The position numbers and the translations under genes are program-made. 64,000 nt of DNA from Beroe forskalii. Taxonomy: Eukaryota > Ctenophora > Nuda > Beroida > Beroidae. The notes below the pieces were generated by a model. The model was not told the DNA's origin. It saw nothing but the letters and a program-made list of their open reading frames with translations, and searched no databases. Positions 22,246-34,000 of the stretch are shown in pieces. The stretch's first letter is position 1, and every line of letters starts with the position of its first letter. Where the stretch lies: the NCBI GenBank assembly GCA_011033025.1, contig WFMF01000249.1:186001-250000 (forward strand), written 5' to 3'.

Positions 22246-23112
22246 ATACAGTTACAATAATCATTGAGACCAGACAAAAAATCATGTTGATCACTTTGGT
22301 TTGGTTGATCAATTCGCCGTCTTTAGAAATATTGATCACGACTCACGATGTTGGAAGCAAAAAAAAACATTTGGATGACCTAAGTAGATTTCTGAGTCTC
22401 GGAGTAATTGCCATATCTAACATTATATGGTCGGACAATTTGAGCTGACATAATTCAAATTGTGGACGGAAATAATAATTTGACGGGCGTTGAAATTTAT
22501 CAAGGTTTTTTAAATGATTGGCTATTATTTGACTGGACATTATTGCAAGCTCCCAGTGCCCATGTCATGCCCGGCCAAGAAATTTTGAATATTTTACAGT
22601 GCACGAATTCTTCCAATTTGTGTGTACCCGAAATATCAAAATAACTGGCATCCTTTCATGACATTGACAAAACATTATGTTTCAGCTAAGATTCGGGGCT
22701 GTTAAGTGGTGTATAACGTAGCTGAAGAGTGAAGAGGAGAGCTGAAGAGACTCTAGAATTAGATGAAAGTTATTAACGGCAGCTAGAGGCAGCAGATTGA
22801 GAGTAATGTATGTTCAGGTAAGCCAGGGTAAGCTGGTAATAACGATTTCTTAGAGTAAGTTCAGTACTTCAAATATCGACTTCATCCCGAATTTAAGTGC
22901 AGGAAATATTCACGTTTGTCATAAAATAATAATAAAATCTTATTCGATGATAATCGGCAAACGACAAGTCATAATTATTGTCATGACAGTCTAAAGAGCC
23001 CTATTTGAGAATATTCAAAGGATTTTAAAAACATGAAATAGAGCCTAAGGCCATGAAACACCTTCCACGGCCATTTTAAATGCGACATACGCTACATGGC
23101 ATATCAATTCTC
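22246..23112. other. No gene seen; 3' flank of the sulfotransferase
   Basis: AT-rich, with a purine-rich stretch at 22,720-22,860. Probably contains the 3' UTR of the minus-strand sulfotransferase. Confidence 0.5.
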
Positions 23113-24099
23113 TCATAGCAAAGGGTAAGGGAAGCGTTTATCTGTGAAGTTGGTGTACTGCATGAGCATGAAATCGTACTTGTAGAGCTCGTATACCTGC
23201 TCCACTAGGTTGGGGCTGAGGGCACTAAACCACGCCCTGGCATCAGCAGTAGATGTCTGGGAGGCAGGGTCCACATCAGCCCCATCGTACGGGGGTGCCA
23301 GGGACGTCTCCACTCCCATCCTCTCCCATATCTCCTCACTGTACTGGGACGAGTACTCTGTCGGAACGATGACGTCATACTCTATCTCGTGGAGGCACAG
23401 GATCCGGCTTTGTTGGGTGAAGTGGTAGTTGACATTGCCCTTATGTCGTACCAACCACGTGACGTATTCTTCGAATGTGGGGTATATGTCCCTCAGCTGC
23501 GCCTCATCGCGCACTCCCCGCGCTTCCCGGACTATCTCAGCGCGGATAGGAATGAATGCTTCCTTCATCCGCTCACGGTACACTAACTTGTTCTTGTAGC
23601 CCGACACCATGCGGGTCCAGGGATTCCGCACCACGCTGAAAGTAAATGCGTTCTGGGCATCAGCCGTGCGGAGATCAGGCTTTGACCTTTCCAGCTTATA
23701 CCGGCCCGCGTATTTGTGGTTCAGTGCCAGCTCATATCGAGTGGTGCTGTGGTTGAGAAGATCCTTGTTAGCGATTAACAGAGCTTCCTTCCAGTTGCTG
23801 TTTCCTGCTTTTGGAACCGCTGTAAAGAGAGCCCGGATCTTGGGAAAGTAGTGAACATTGAAACCGTTCTTGCATTGCATCTTTGTGTTATCAGTGTTCA
23901 TTGCCGCGAGGGTTGCTTTCACCTGATTCCTGATAGCTTTCTGCTGATTCCTCATTTCTAGTTTACTTCTCGGATCGTTGCGTTCGTTAGAAGGAAGACA
24001 GAGTTTTGTTAGTAAATCCTCCGTTATTTTACAGAGCAGCACGATCATAGCAAACACGGAAATGACCAACAAGCATTTCCGTCGAAATTTTCGTAGCAT
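23113..24099 (-). CDS. Carbohydrate sulfotransferase (sulfotransfer_2 / HNK-1ST-like)
   Basis: A 328-aa type II Golgi membrane enzyme that would move sulfate from PAPS to a glycan. After a short basic N-terminus (MLRKFRRK) comes a transmembrane segment at residues 9-23, a stem, then the 5'-phosphosulfate-binding motif PKAGNSNWK (96-104) and the 3'-phosphate motif RNPWTRMVSGY (158-168, the family RxPxxRxxSxY). The C-terminus keeps the family's Y-x-x-D-F pattern (YKYDFMLMQY). I start at the ATG at 24,097-24,099, not the ORF's first ATG at 24,171, because a splice acceptor (TTTTATTTTCAG, ending at 24,119) sits between them and implies a 5' UTR exon upstream. The whole catalytic region is one exon. 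Acceptor glycan not predictable. Confidence 0.9.
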   Translation of the reverse strand: MLRKFRRKCLLVISVFAMIVLLCKITEDLLTKLCLPSNERNDPRSKLEMRNQQKAIRNQVKATLAAMNTDNTKMQCKNGFNVHYFPKIRALFTAVPKAGNSNWKEALLIANKDLLNHSTTRYELALNHKYAGRYKLERSKPDLRTADAQNAFTFSVVRNPWTRMVSGYKNKLVYRERMKEAFIPIRAEIVREARGVRDEAQLRDIYPTFEEYVTWLVRHKGNVNYHFTQQSRILCLHEIEYDVIVPTEYSSQYSEEIWERMGVETSLAPPYDGADVDPASQTSTADARAWFSALSPNLVEQVYELYKYDFMLMQYTNFTDKRFPYPLL

Positions 24100-24179
24100 T
24101 TCAATCACACTGGGATGCCTGAAAATAAAAGATATAATCATCAGCTTCAAGAATTCAACGGTACTTTTCAATGTGAATC

Positions 24180-24559
24180 ACAAGGTAGATGATGTTTGTC
24201 TTATATAATATGATAATACTGGGTGAAGAAAAAAGCAAATCAAAATTCAAAATAAGACTCAATATCTCGGCTTGCCTTGGGAATTCACTAATTGCATGAA
24301 ATTTTGTGATGTCACAGGTATATAGATGATAAGATCATCAAAAATGTGATGTCCCTACCTCCACCAAAAAACTGGATTTTCTCAGTGTCTGCAACTCAAA
24401 ATTGCGCTGGAAACTGGTCAAATAAATTCTTCCCGCCCCAACGCCTTTTCGTCTTACAAAAAGGTATTAAAGATTTAAAATGGTTTGCAGGGATCGTGGT
24501 TGCAAAGGTGAGATATAGGATTATACGGGCCTAGCAGGTCCAGGTTTACAATAGAAGAA
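24180..24559. other. 5' flank of the sulfotransferase, no gene seen
   Basis: AT-rich; likely intron or promoter sequence of the sulfotransferase gene. The non-coding first exon implied by the acceptor ending at 24,119 was not located. Confidence 0.4.
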
Positions 24560-25610
24560 CTACCTACTGTAATTTCTGGAAAGTGCTCGGATTACTCCTT
24601 CATATAATTTCAGTTGCGAAGATGCCCCTCTTTCAGTCCGTCGGTCCCCTTATCGCAAATCTTCAAAATCACGAATTTCTTAATCATGAGGCTGTTTGTT
24701 GTCAAAAACGTGAATCTTATTGGCTGACAAGGCCCATTATATATGACACAGTAACACATGTTCGAACTCGCCGAAATTATGAAATGTTTCAAATTCTCAA
24801 ATTAAAGGGCTGTTGAAGAATCCGTGTCTTTAGAGTGAGTTCAGAGTTGGGCTATGGATTGGAGAAAAAGGCTTCGGTTCTGTACTTAGTATAATAGTTA
24901 CACACTATTGTACACTGAATTCTAGGAATATCGATGTACAATGTGAAAGTCGAAGATTGCCTTTCGAAACGAGCGACAGCATTGAGGCTGAAAACGGAAT
25001 AGAAGTAGTTATGCAGAATTTGCAAATCATATGAAAAATGGTATCTAATTAGTGATCTTGTCATACCAACTTACCAATATGATCCGTATCATTATAAACC
25101 TGTATCATCATAAATCATTGTAAATTATCCAACATTTATGCTTAAATTTCATAAATTCTCAATCATGAATTTTCATTTTCTTGATGATTCTCTGCTATCT
25201 GATAAGTACATTGATGATAATGTGCAGTGAAGCTGTGATTTGGAGCATGATGAAGCTGCCTCGTGAACTATAAATATTCGAAAAATACAGCGCGTACACA
25301 AACGGTGACACAACCAATGCGAAACATAAACAAAGTCAACAAAATGACACGAAATCGACATAACAACGAAATGGGACCAACTTGGTCATTGGTACGAATG
25401 CGCGGGCCAGAATTTTAGATTCTTGGCACGTGCTCATGCGCGTTCCCGGTGGAAGCGGGCTGCATCGGAGTGATGTTTGCACTCTTATTACAACTGCACG
25501 TTGTATCATGATACTAAGTTATCATAAGTACCGCAGGGGAGGGAAATTAGGCGCCTGCATAATATGAGAACAACGGACAAACAAGGGTTGTGCCGGCAGG
25601 AGCAATTCTT
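24560..25610 (+). repeat. 1-kb direct repeat, copy 2
   Basis: Collinear with 21,240-22,245 (TACTGTAATTTCTGGAAAGTG, later GGGGAGGGAAATTAGGCGCC and GGACAAACAAGGGTTG). The two copies bracket the sulfotransferase gene. A fragment of the same end lies inverted at about 33,845-33,925. Confidence 0.85.
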
Positions 25611-26000
25611 TTTGAGTAATCGCCTTGCGTTCAGTCTAATTTAAAATCATTATTTCCAAATTCCAATCAGATTAAAACTTCGAGGTGAGCTGATAAATCG
25701 ATTGAATCAGTTATACATATTTTGTTATTTAAGTTTAAGTGTGCTTCGTTCAACATTTCCTACAAATTTTTAGGTAATAGGTAATGCGTATAAAAAGATA
25801 TAAATGCAAGTTTTTACCGATGGTGTCCCAATTTCATCTAAAAACTGAAAATTCCATGACAAGCCAAAATATTGAGCTCTACTACCTATTGATTCAGTTT
25901 TTTGCTCATCCTGGACTTGTGTAATGTGTATTCACGTAATTCAAACACCTTATGCACAAAAATAAACAAAAGACGTATACATAACAGCATTAAATACATA

Positions 26001-27871
26001 CCTTAGTACCAGAAATATAGGCGACTAATAATTAAGGCGCAAGATATTAAGGAGACAAGATATTAAGGCGATTTTTCCTGGAGTTAAGTTCAAATTGAAG
26101 TTTTTTTCGAAAATAAACGATTTTTTTTAATTGAAATGGCTATGAAATGACTATAAAGTTGAACAAAAATACAGAAAATTTCTTGTTGAGTGAGCCCTCA
26201 AAATACAGTACCTACATCAGATCCTGAGCAGGGCCGTAATTCCCGGGGGGGCTTGGGGGGCTGAAGCCCCCCCAATATTTTTGAACTGACTCAAAAAAAT
26301 TCTAACTCCCTATTAAAATTTCCAACTTAACTGATCTTTACAGTTTACTCATTAAATAGGGAATGATATTGATGCGTCATTCGCAATTGTGAAGGTTTCA
26401 ACATCATTTCAACACTTCAGGTAGGCTAGTTTGTAGGTTCATCATGGTATTTTTTGTTAGATCCCTCCAAGGGGTTCTGAGGGTAAAGTGCCGAGCGGAA
26501 ACACTAAGTAAAACAAGTGGTATAGTAATGTTCTGACCAAGTGAAAGGGCCCCGATCCTACTGGGATCGGGATATATAAAGGTATAAAACAATGACGTCA
26601 TAAAACTCATAAAACCGCGTTGTAATAACAGGGAGGCCTTATTAGGGTACACGTCAGTGCTAAGAGGATAAAGTAGGAAACCATTAGCCGTCTGGGCGCG
26701 CACCTTGTGGCGGCCAGACGCTTGCTAAGATAACAAAAACAACGTAACAGGCAATTAGGCCCCGAGGGGAACGAGAGGATCTAATACTATGAAACATAAT
26801 CCGGGGAAAACGAAGGGATAATCTAATACTAGGCTCCTAGGGGAAATGCTAAAAGATACGTGGTGCTTGATAATATCTAAACTAGGGCAACTTATTATCT
26901 GATAAATAATAACTGAGATAAACGATGTTACTACATTTTTCATCTACAAACCACAGTACAGAAGTGCTGTAATCAATCCATGTCTCCATAGTAAGTAGGC
27001 AAAAATAATAATAATAAAGAAAGGAATAACTAAATATCGTGCTCAAATCATGCTCATAACATGTTCATAGATTTATGCAAGTGACATACTGGAATGAATA
27101 AAAAAGATTCAATTATGTTCATAATAATTTTAAACGCCTAAAAACCAGCAAGTGCTCTGGGCTAATAATGGGTCATCAGTTGGGCAAGGGTGATTATGAG
27201 GCACAATATGTTCTGCACACGGTTTTTTAACATGAAAACTTGCTCAAGACTTGTCAAAGTACCATTGTATACGACTCATAATTTTCACGATTCTTACCCA
27301 TTTCTGTAGCCTAAAATTCATTCTCAGACATTGAAAACCAAAATTTTCTACGGGGGCCAGGGACTGCCCCTGGACCCCTGCTGGGGCCGCCCCATACCAC
27401 TGCAGCCAGGGGCTCCGCCCCTAGCCCTCGCCAGGGGGCTCCGCCCCTAGACCCCATTCCCTGGACTCGCTTCGCTCGCCCAGCCCCCCCAACTCAAAAT
27501 TGAGAATTACGGCCCTGATCCTGAGTTTTTCAAACCGGTCAATCAACATTCTAGAGTCAATACCGGCATCTTTACATCAGATGAAGATTAGAATGATAAT
27601 GAGATTTCCACTAAAATGATACTTGAATAGGTATTTTAATTTGTTTTTGCTGCTAATTGCACTGATAACTGGCTATCAAGTGATTCATTGTGTTCCTATA
27701 TTGGGAAAAGTCGATTGAGGAGAAAAAATAACTGAAAATAAAGCCTTTTAAAAAATCAAGACGACCATATATTTAAGTATTTAGACGACCAGATATTAAG
27801 GCGACAAGAAATTAAGGCGATTTTTCCAAAATCGCCTTAATTTCTTGTCGCCTATATTTCTGGTACTAAGG
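26001..27871. mobile_element. TA-flanked inverted-repeat element, interrupted by a hAT-like insertion
   Basis: Termini CCTTAGTACCAGAAATATAG / CTATATTTCTGGTACTAAGG continue over GGCGAC/GTCGCC and are bordered by TA (25999-26000 and 27872-27873). Subterminal GATATTAAGGCGATTTTTCC words repeat in both orientations. Removing the nested insertion leaves about 574 bp. It shares the CCTTA- start with the element at 54,429-55,099. Confidence 0.85.
26229..27517. mobile_element. Nested hAT-like element, 8-bp duplication ATCCTGAG
   Basis: Termini CAGGGCCGTAATTC and GAATTACGGCCCTG are inverted repeats flanked by ATCCTGAG at 26221-26228 and 27518-27525. The ends carry runs of G and C and GGGGCTCCGCCCCTAG repeats. 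Part of the interior (about 27,000-27,240, CATCAGTTGGGCAAGGGTGA) also occurs upstream of both kynureninase first exons. No transposase frame. Confidence 0.9.
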
Positions 27872-27873
27872 TA

Positions 27874-28905
27874 TTCGAAGAAGAAACCTACCCTCTGAGG
27901 ATACCTACTCATTGATGCTGTTGTATTTGTAGGAAGCAGATTCAACCCGTCAGTGGAGTGTTGGCAGAGAGCATTTGTTGATGTCAGATGCTGATGATTT
28001 CTTGACTCATCACGAATGACGAATTTTTTATGTTCTTTCCTTATTCTAACTTTCTAACCCTTACCCATACCCTAATTCAGACCCTAGCCTCTAAACCCTT
28101 CCTAAACCATACCTATTCCTTATGGCTTATAAGGCCTTAACTAGAAAAAGGTATGCAATCAAAGCTGTGATTGCTGACCCTATGAGAATTGAGAGCTGAT
28201 AACTCTGCTGCAGTAGACGACTCTTCCTCACAACTCATGTAAATACGCGGCCGTTATTCGAGAATCTGAACACCCTGAACTCCCAGTTAATTGTATCCGC
28301 GTATCAAATTAACAAAGTATTTTCTCCACTGAGTTGAAAAAGTAGCGGTTTCTCCATCCGGTCTACGTACGATCTTTGCACATGTGAAGTTTGGTGGTTT
28401 GCATTATTCAATTAGAGTCCGGTATTTATACTGAGTTGTGAGTGTGAAGACAATAACGTGATCTAATTTCTAATCTCATCATACGTCCCAATAAATGGCT
28501 ATTCTGGTCACGTGGTGTGTCCCTGGGCCTCCTACTGGCGGAGGTCCTCGGATTGTGAGCGCTCTGTGTGGTTTGCGACCACTTCCCCAATGCAGGGCTT
28601 CCCTGATCCGAGGCTCATTAGCTCGAATTCCTGCGCTCCGGAACGGCGAGAAGAGAGGAGGCAAGCATGCACGAGATACATATCACAAGACAAAGTGAGG
28701 AGTGCGGTGACACGCAGCAGCAGCAGCAGCAGCAACACCACCTACTCCAGACGCTATGTCTGTCGTTCTCACGGCCCTGCCCCACGTGACCACGTGCTCT
28801 GCCCGGACAGCCAATGGGAGGGCAGGAGGGAGGTCATGTGACCTGGTGGTCAGACTGGTGGACTGTGTAGAGGCGCCAGCCGGTCTCCTCACTCGTTCGT
28901 TTGTC
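27874..28905. promoter_or_regulatory. Upstream region of the TGF-beta ligand gene
   Basis: Non-coding sequence that becomes GC-richer after about 28,490 and contains a (CAG)n tract at 28,716-28,735. Its location directly before the signal-peptide ATG makes it the likely promoter and 5' UTR. I see no TATA box that I would defend. Confidence 0.4.
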
Positions 28906-29110
28906 ATGCTGCTACTCTCACTACTTGTTCTGGGTTGTTCTGTGCGGGGCCGGCAACTCTCTCCCGACACGATGCGCACCCTGATCAGCGGGGCGGAGGG
29001 GGGCGCGGTGCCTCAGGTCTACCATCACCTCCGCAAGATAGTGTCACTTCCCGATAGTATCCGGGGCAGGGGCAACACCGCCAGACCCCTCATCCTCAGT
29101 CCCCAGACAG
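28906..29110 (+). CDS. TGF-beta ligand exon 1
   Basis: Signal peptide MLLLSLLVLGCSVRG then prodomain through LILSPQT. Ends in phase 1 at donor GTAGAT. An in-frame ATG at 28756 exists, but starting there would bury the signal peptide. Confidence 0.8.
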
Positions 29111-31018
29111 GTAGATACGCTGTGTACGCTGTGTGCTCGCACAGCGATTCAAATTACCAATAATTCGATGTGTGAGTGCCAGGGCGAGAACGAGCCAGAT
29201 GGTGTATGGTAAATCCAATCAAGGTCTGAAGCGCATACTCTGATGATTATTTAGCAACAACTTTTAATTGTTCATGCTCAATGCGCTAGTAATGAAATTT
29301 CATTTTAACACGAGAAGGATTTAATATCCACATAATTCCGTTCTGGATTTATACATACATCTTCGTAGATTACATATTTCATAACAGAAGCATCAGGATT
29401 ATTTTAACAAAAATTTTAATCATGTCAAAAGGAATATAAATATCTGCATGTTTTAATAATATGAAGCATGTCTCGTACTACTCTGAATATGATGATTTTT
29501 GTAAAATTATGTGAGACGTGAGTACTAGGAGTAGGTATATGATGTGTTGGAATGTGCAAATTCCTTGTTCCCTGCTCCTTTTTGGTTTCAGTCATTCTGT
29601 ACCTTGATTGATTACTTCGATTAAGGTCATCTGACCCTAGTTGCAAGCTGAAACAAAGTATTTGAACATAGCACTTCGCCACTTCATCCTATTTAGCAAC
29701 TCATCATTCCCTGAGACTTCAGGATTAAAAATTTCTGGATCAATTATTCGTGTTCTAAGGATAGAAGTCAAGGCTACCCTTAGATAAGGCCTACCGGTCC
29801 CGTATATGTCTCTACCCGTTCCGTGTTGGACATAGGCTTAGTGCAAGCGGTCTTTTCGTGGAATTTACACTCAGTGTAAGAGCTGGAGCTTATCTGGTAC
29901 CATCTGGGGCTGAATTCCGGGGACTGGTTCTCTAAAACTTACGCTCATCGCATTCAGCACATCTCGACACCGCAATCTGCATTTACCCATTTCAGGAGTG
30001 GATCCACTGGCCCCTTACCATGTGACCAAGTGAATCATTGGAGTGGCGCTCTCCCAGGTGTAAAGGCATCACCACCTGGCTCCCAGAAAGGAGAACACTG
30101 GAATGCTTCCACCACTTGCTGGGAAGTTTGGGGTCTGTGGACAATGCACTAAAAAAGGCTACCCTTATTGGCATTCACATGAGTTAGCGAGCTGTTCAAT
30201 CTGGGAAAATCTTAAACATTTCCCATTTCTCATTATCACACCTCATTAATTTGCGATGCACTCATGTGTGTGTGTATATAAGATTATCAGAGCATGAATG
30301 CTTCGCTTCTTCGGCACACATGAATGAGCAAATTATCGAGTCATATTCACATATTCAGATTATGACCGAGATGAGTCATATCCACCTGGAATTTAAACAC
30401 GTGTCTGATCTCTTCCTTGTCTGGGCGGTCTTGCAAAGTAACCGTTGAGCCACGATGACGTAATGTGCCAGTTTAACAACGCTTTGTAAGCTTGTGCTCC
30501 GCTCAAAGTTTGTTATTTTTGAAGAATCTTTGATCTATCGTATCTCCTGTATTTAAAAAACAAGATACGGATCTCGTTTTTGAGCTGTTTTTGAGAGTGC
30601 GCTGTGTGTTCTCAAAGCAGAAGAAGCTATAACTGGCAACACATCCCTTTATATCCTGCTTCATGTTTGTCCTGTACACTCTGTGTTGTGTGTTGAACAA
30701 TGAACATGCTCCCTCTCACTTCACCAACGCCCCACTTCTAAGCCTGATAATGACGTCACTCTCCCCGCCTAGGATTGCAGCGGTTACCACTGGTGTCCGG
30801 TGGGAAGGCCCCGCAAGCTGCTACTCTCACAGCCGTGTCAAACTTAGCGTGTATCTACTTGACTGAGGAATGCTACGCTCTTTATACCTCCTCACGACCT
30901 GCGTCGTATTGTTTTGCTAAATTACTGCTAACTCACACGTTCGAGGGGAGCTCGTGGCATTTGGCTTGATCCTCAAGTAGGTGTTAATGAGGCCACCCAC
31001 CCTGCCCCCGCAACCTCT

Positions 31019-31056
<38 letters not shown>

Positions 31057-34000
31057 CTCTTGTGAGGTGTGTCTCACAAGTGGTCTTCTCCCTTCCTCCT
31101 CCAATCCAACTTATACCGCAAAACACGAACACTGATCAGCTCTACTTGCCTTCTTCACGTGCTGCCCCCTCTCACACGTAACGTGATGAGCTACTCGAAG
31201 TCTTTCTGGAATTGTTACAGCACAGCAACAGATTTTAGTATTTTCCTTCTTTTAGTACCAACTTCTTAGTGATGTATTCAATTAAAAATACTGAATAGAA
31301 ATTGAGAAAATGACTTTTTTTTCTTTAAAAGAGCTTTAAATAAAGAAACAAGGATTTTTAAAATTCTTGCGGCTGAATCTCATCGAAAATCAACACGCAG
31401 TTTTTAATTCATGCGTGTTTTAGTGTACCTGGTTGATAGATTTCGCGTGAGAAAATGAAAATGCACGTTTTCTTTCCATTATTATTTGCCCACAAATCAA
31501 TGCTCTCGTTTGTTGCATATTCTTCTGTATTTTTATTGGTAATATCAAATTTGGCTGTGAATCCGGGAACGCTGCTTCTGTCAAATAGGATTGAGAAGTG
31601 TGAATGCCCCCCCCCCCCTTAATCCTCCCATCCTCATGACCTCACGCAGTCTCCCTCTCAGATCACGCTGCTAAAGGAGAGTGCCTGCTCCTCTCCCACA
31701 CTCCCAAACACAAGTTCCACTCGGTGGAAGGAGCTGAACTCCACCTCTTCCTGCCTAACTTGGTGCCCGGAGGAAGTGCCGGTGATGTGGTCTCTATCAT
31801 GGTACGTACTGCTCAGCTTTACTATCTTGACGACAATAATCACAAGATTTTCTAAAGCTTCTGATTACAGTTCTCTCTTATCAGTTATATCGTTTAAACT
31901 TGAATATCTAGAGTACTTTCCTCGGCCTTCGCTCTTTCGTTCTGAATACGATGCTTTTATTTTACTATTTTTATAAATCTGTCCGACCGTTTTTAGGATG
32001 CAACAGTTCCCATCCTTGACTATAATTTTAAAATATACTCAGATGAGCCTCCTTAATAGTAAACAATTTCAAACCTTGTCCTAATTACCAACTACGTGTA
32101 GGTCCTAAATACCCGCCCACTTTTAGGTCAAGAGGCGTCTGCCGCAAGGGGTCCGACAAGACCAGTACGTGGTATCGTGGTCGGAGGACTGGGTCCAACT
32201 CAACATCACTCAGAGTCTGGAGGAGTTCAACTACTGGATCAGGAACGGTATCTGCGTCTCCGGGGTCGTGGAAGGAAAAACAATCATCCCGGAATCGTGG
32301 AGATTCAGTGATGAAGTCACTGGTATGTTTAACTGTGTATATCATGACTTTGTCAAGTCTGAGGTTTGACAGGTGTATGTGAAATGTCTGTCAGTGATGA
32401 ATATGACGTCACTGGTGTGTTTGTGCGTGACAATGTCCGTCAGTTTGGAATTATGACGTGATTGGTATGTGTGTACGTCAGAATGACAGCAGTGGAAAAT
32501 ATTTCCTCCACTCTCCAGTACTATAGCTCACTCCTTAAACACGCGCGTCAAAGAGCAGATCTTGCTATGAAATGGGGTTTTGTATCATTGCTTTTAACTA
32601 TGCGAATCTTTGGGTTTCATTTATCTGAAAATGTAAGGTGTGGGCTGCGTCGTCATATTCTAGGAACCTGGGGTAAGGAATTCCGCGTGGTACAAAGCAC
32701 GTGATGACGGCTTGTCGGTCAAGTGGTACAACAAGAACAATGAACATTCCTACTGAATCCGTAAATTCCGTGAGAAAAAGTTTTGGCGGCAGTTTCTAGC
32801 TAGTCGTGATGAATTATATAGCCCACGTCTCCCCCCCTCTTATCTACGGCAGTTTCTAGCTAGTCTTGAGGGATTATCTAGCCCTGCCCCCTATCTACGG
32901 CAGTTTCTAGCTAGTCTTGATGAATTATCTAGCCCCACCCCCCTTATCTACGGCAGTTTCTAGCTAGTCGTGAGGGATTATCTAGCGCCCCCCTATCTAC
33001 GGCAGTTTCTAGCTAGTCGCGAGGGATTATCTAGCGCCCCCCTATCTACGGCAGTTTCTAGCTAGTCGCGAGGGATTATCTAGCGCCGCCCCCTATCTAC
33101 GTCAAAGTCCGCCTCCAGATGCGCAAGTCTTTGGATTGTAGACCTCCTGCAGCTTGCTAGCTACTCCTTAACTCCATTTCTAGCGCCGCCCTATCTACGG
33201 CAGTCAAATACCTGTTGGTGGGATATCCTAGATACTTTGTTCTTCAACTTTATAACTACTCAAATACCATACCCCCTTCAGACGACATGGCGTTTGTGAT
33301 GATGTGGTCGACGGAAGTTCTGTCCCTGCCTCAGAACACCAAATCGAAGAGGTCCCACGTTCCTCAGCGGGATAAGTTCAGAGACAACGCCTTCAGACAC
33401 TCCCACATCGGTCGCAATCCAAACAGATCTGTAAGTAAATCCTATCAGGTTATCAGTCTGTGTTTATTCCGTGCAAATTCCTTTATTCCGATCTAATAGT
33501 AAATTGTGTTTGTCTGCCATTTGCCTTCACGTTATGGCTTCGGTTAGGAAGTGTTTTAATGGAATACTTGCATATTGCAGCTTTTATTCATGAAGCATTA
33601 AGCTATGAATTCATTCAACAATTGAGGAAATTTTTGTGCATTTTTCAAAAAATTTATTCCTATCCGTTAAATTTTCAGGCAAAGTTCGGAAACAAATGCT
33701 CTTTGGAATCTTTCTTCATCGACTTCAGGGATCTCGGGTGGGACTCCTGGATTATCTATCCTCTCGGGTTAGTCTTGCTTTTTTTGCTTGATAATCATAA
33801 AGTTAACAAAGACTGAGAGCAACTAAGTGGCCTAATAAGAAACAAGGATTACGCCTGCCGGCACGTTTGTTGTTTTCCGTTTTTCTCGTACGCAGGCGCT
33901 CAATTTCCCTCCCCTATGTGCTTGATTCAACACGCGCATGTAAAAGGATGGCCCCTAAATTTAAACTCTGATCAAACGAACGCAGCCAGCGACATATTTT

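Noticed and set aside
30981..31181. Frame with a serine-leucine run
   Set aside because: Encoded by the (CT)n microsatellite in an intron.
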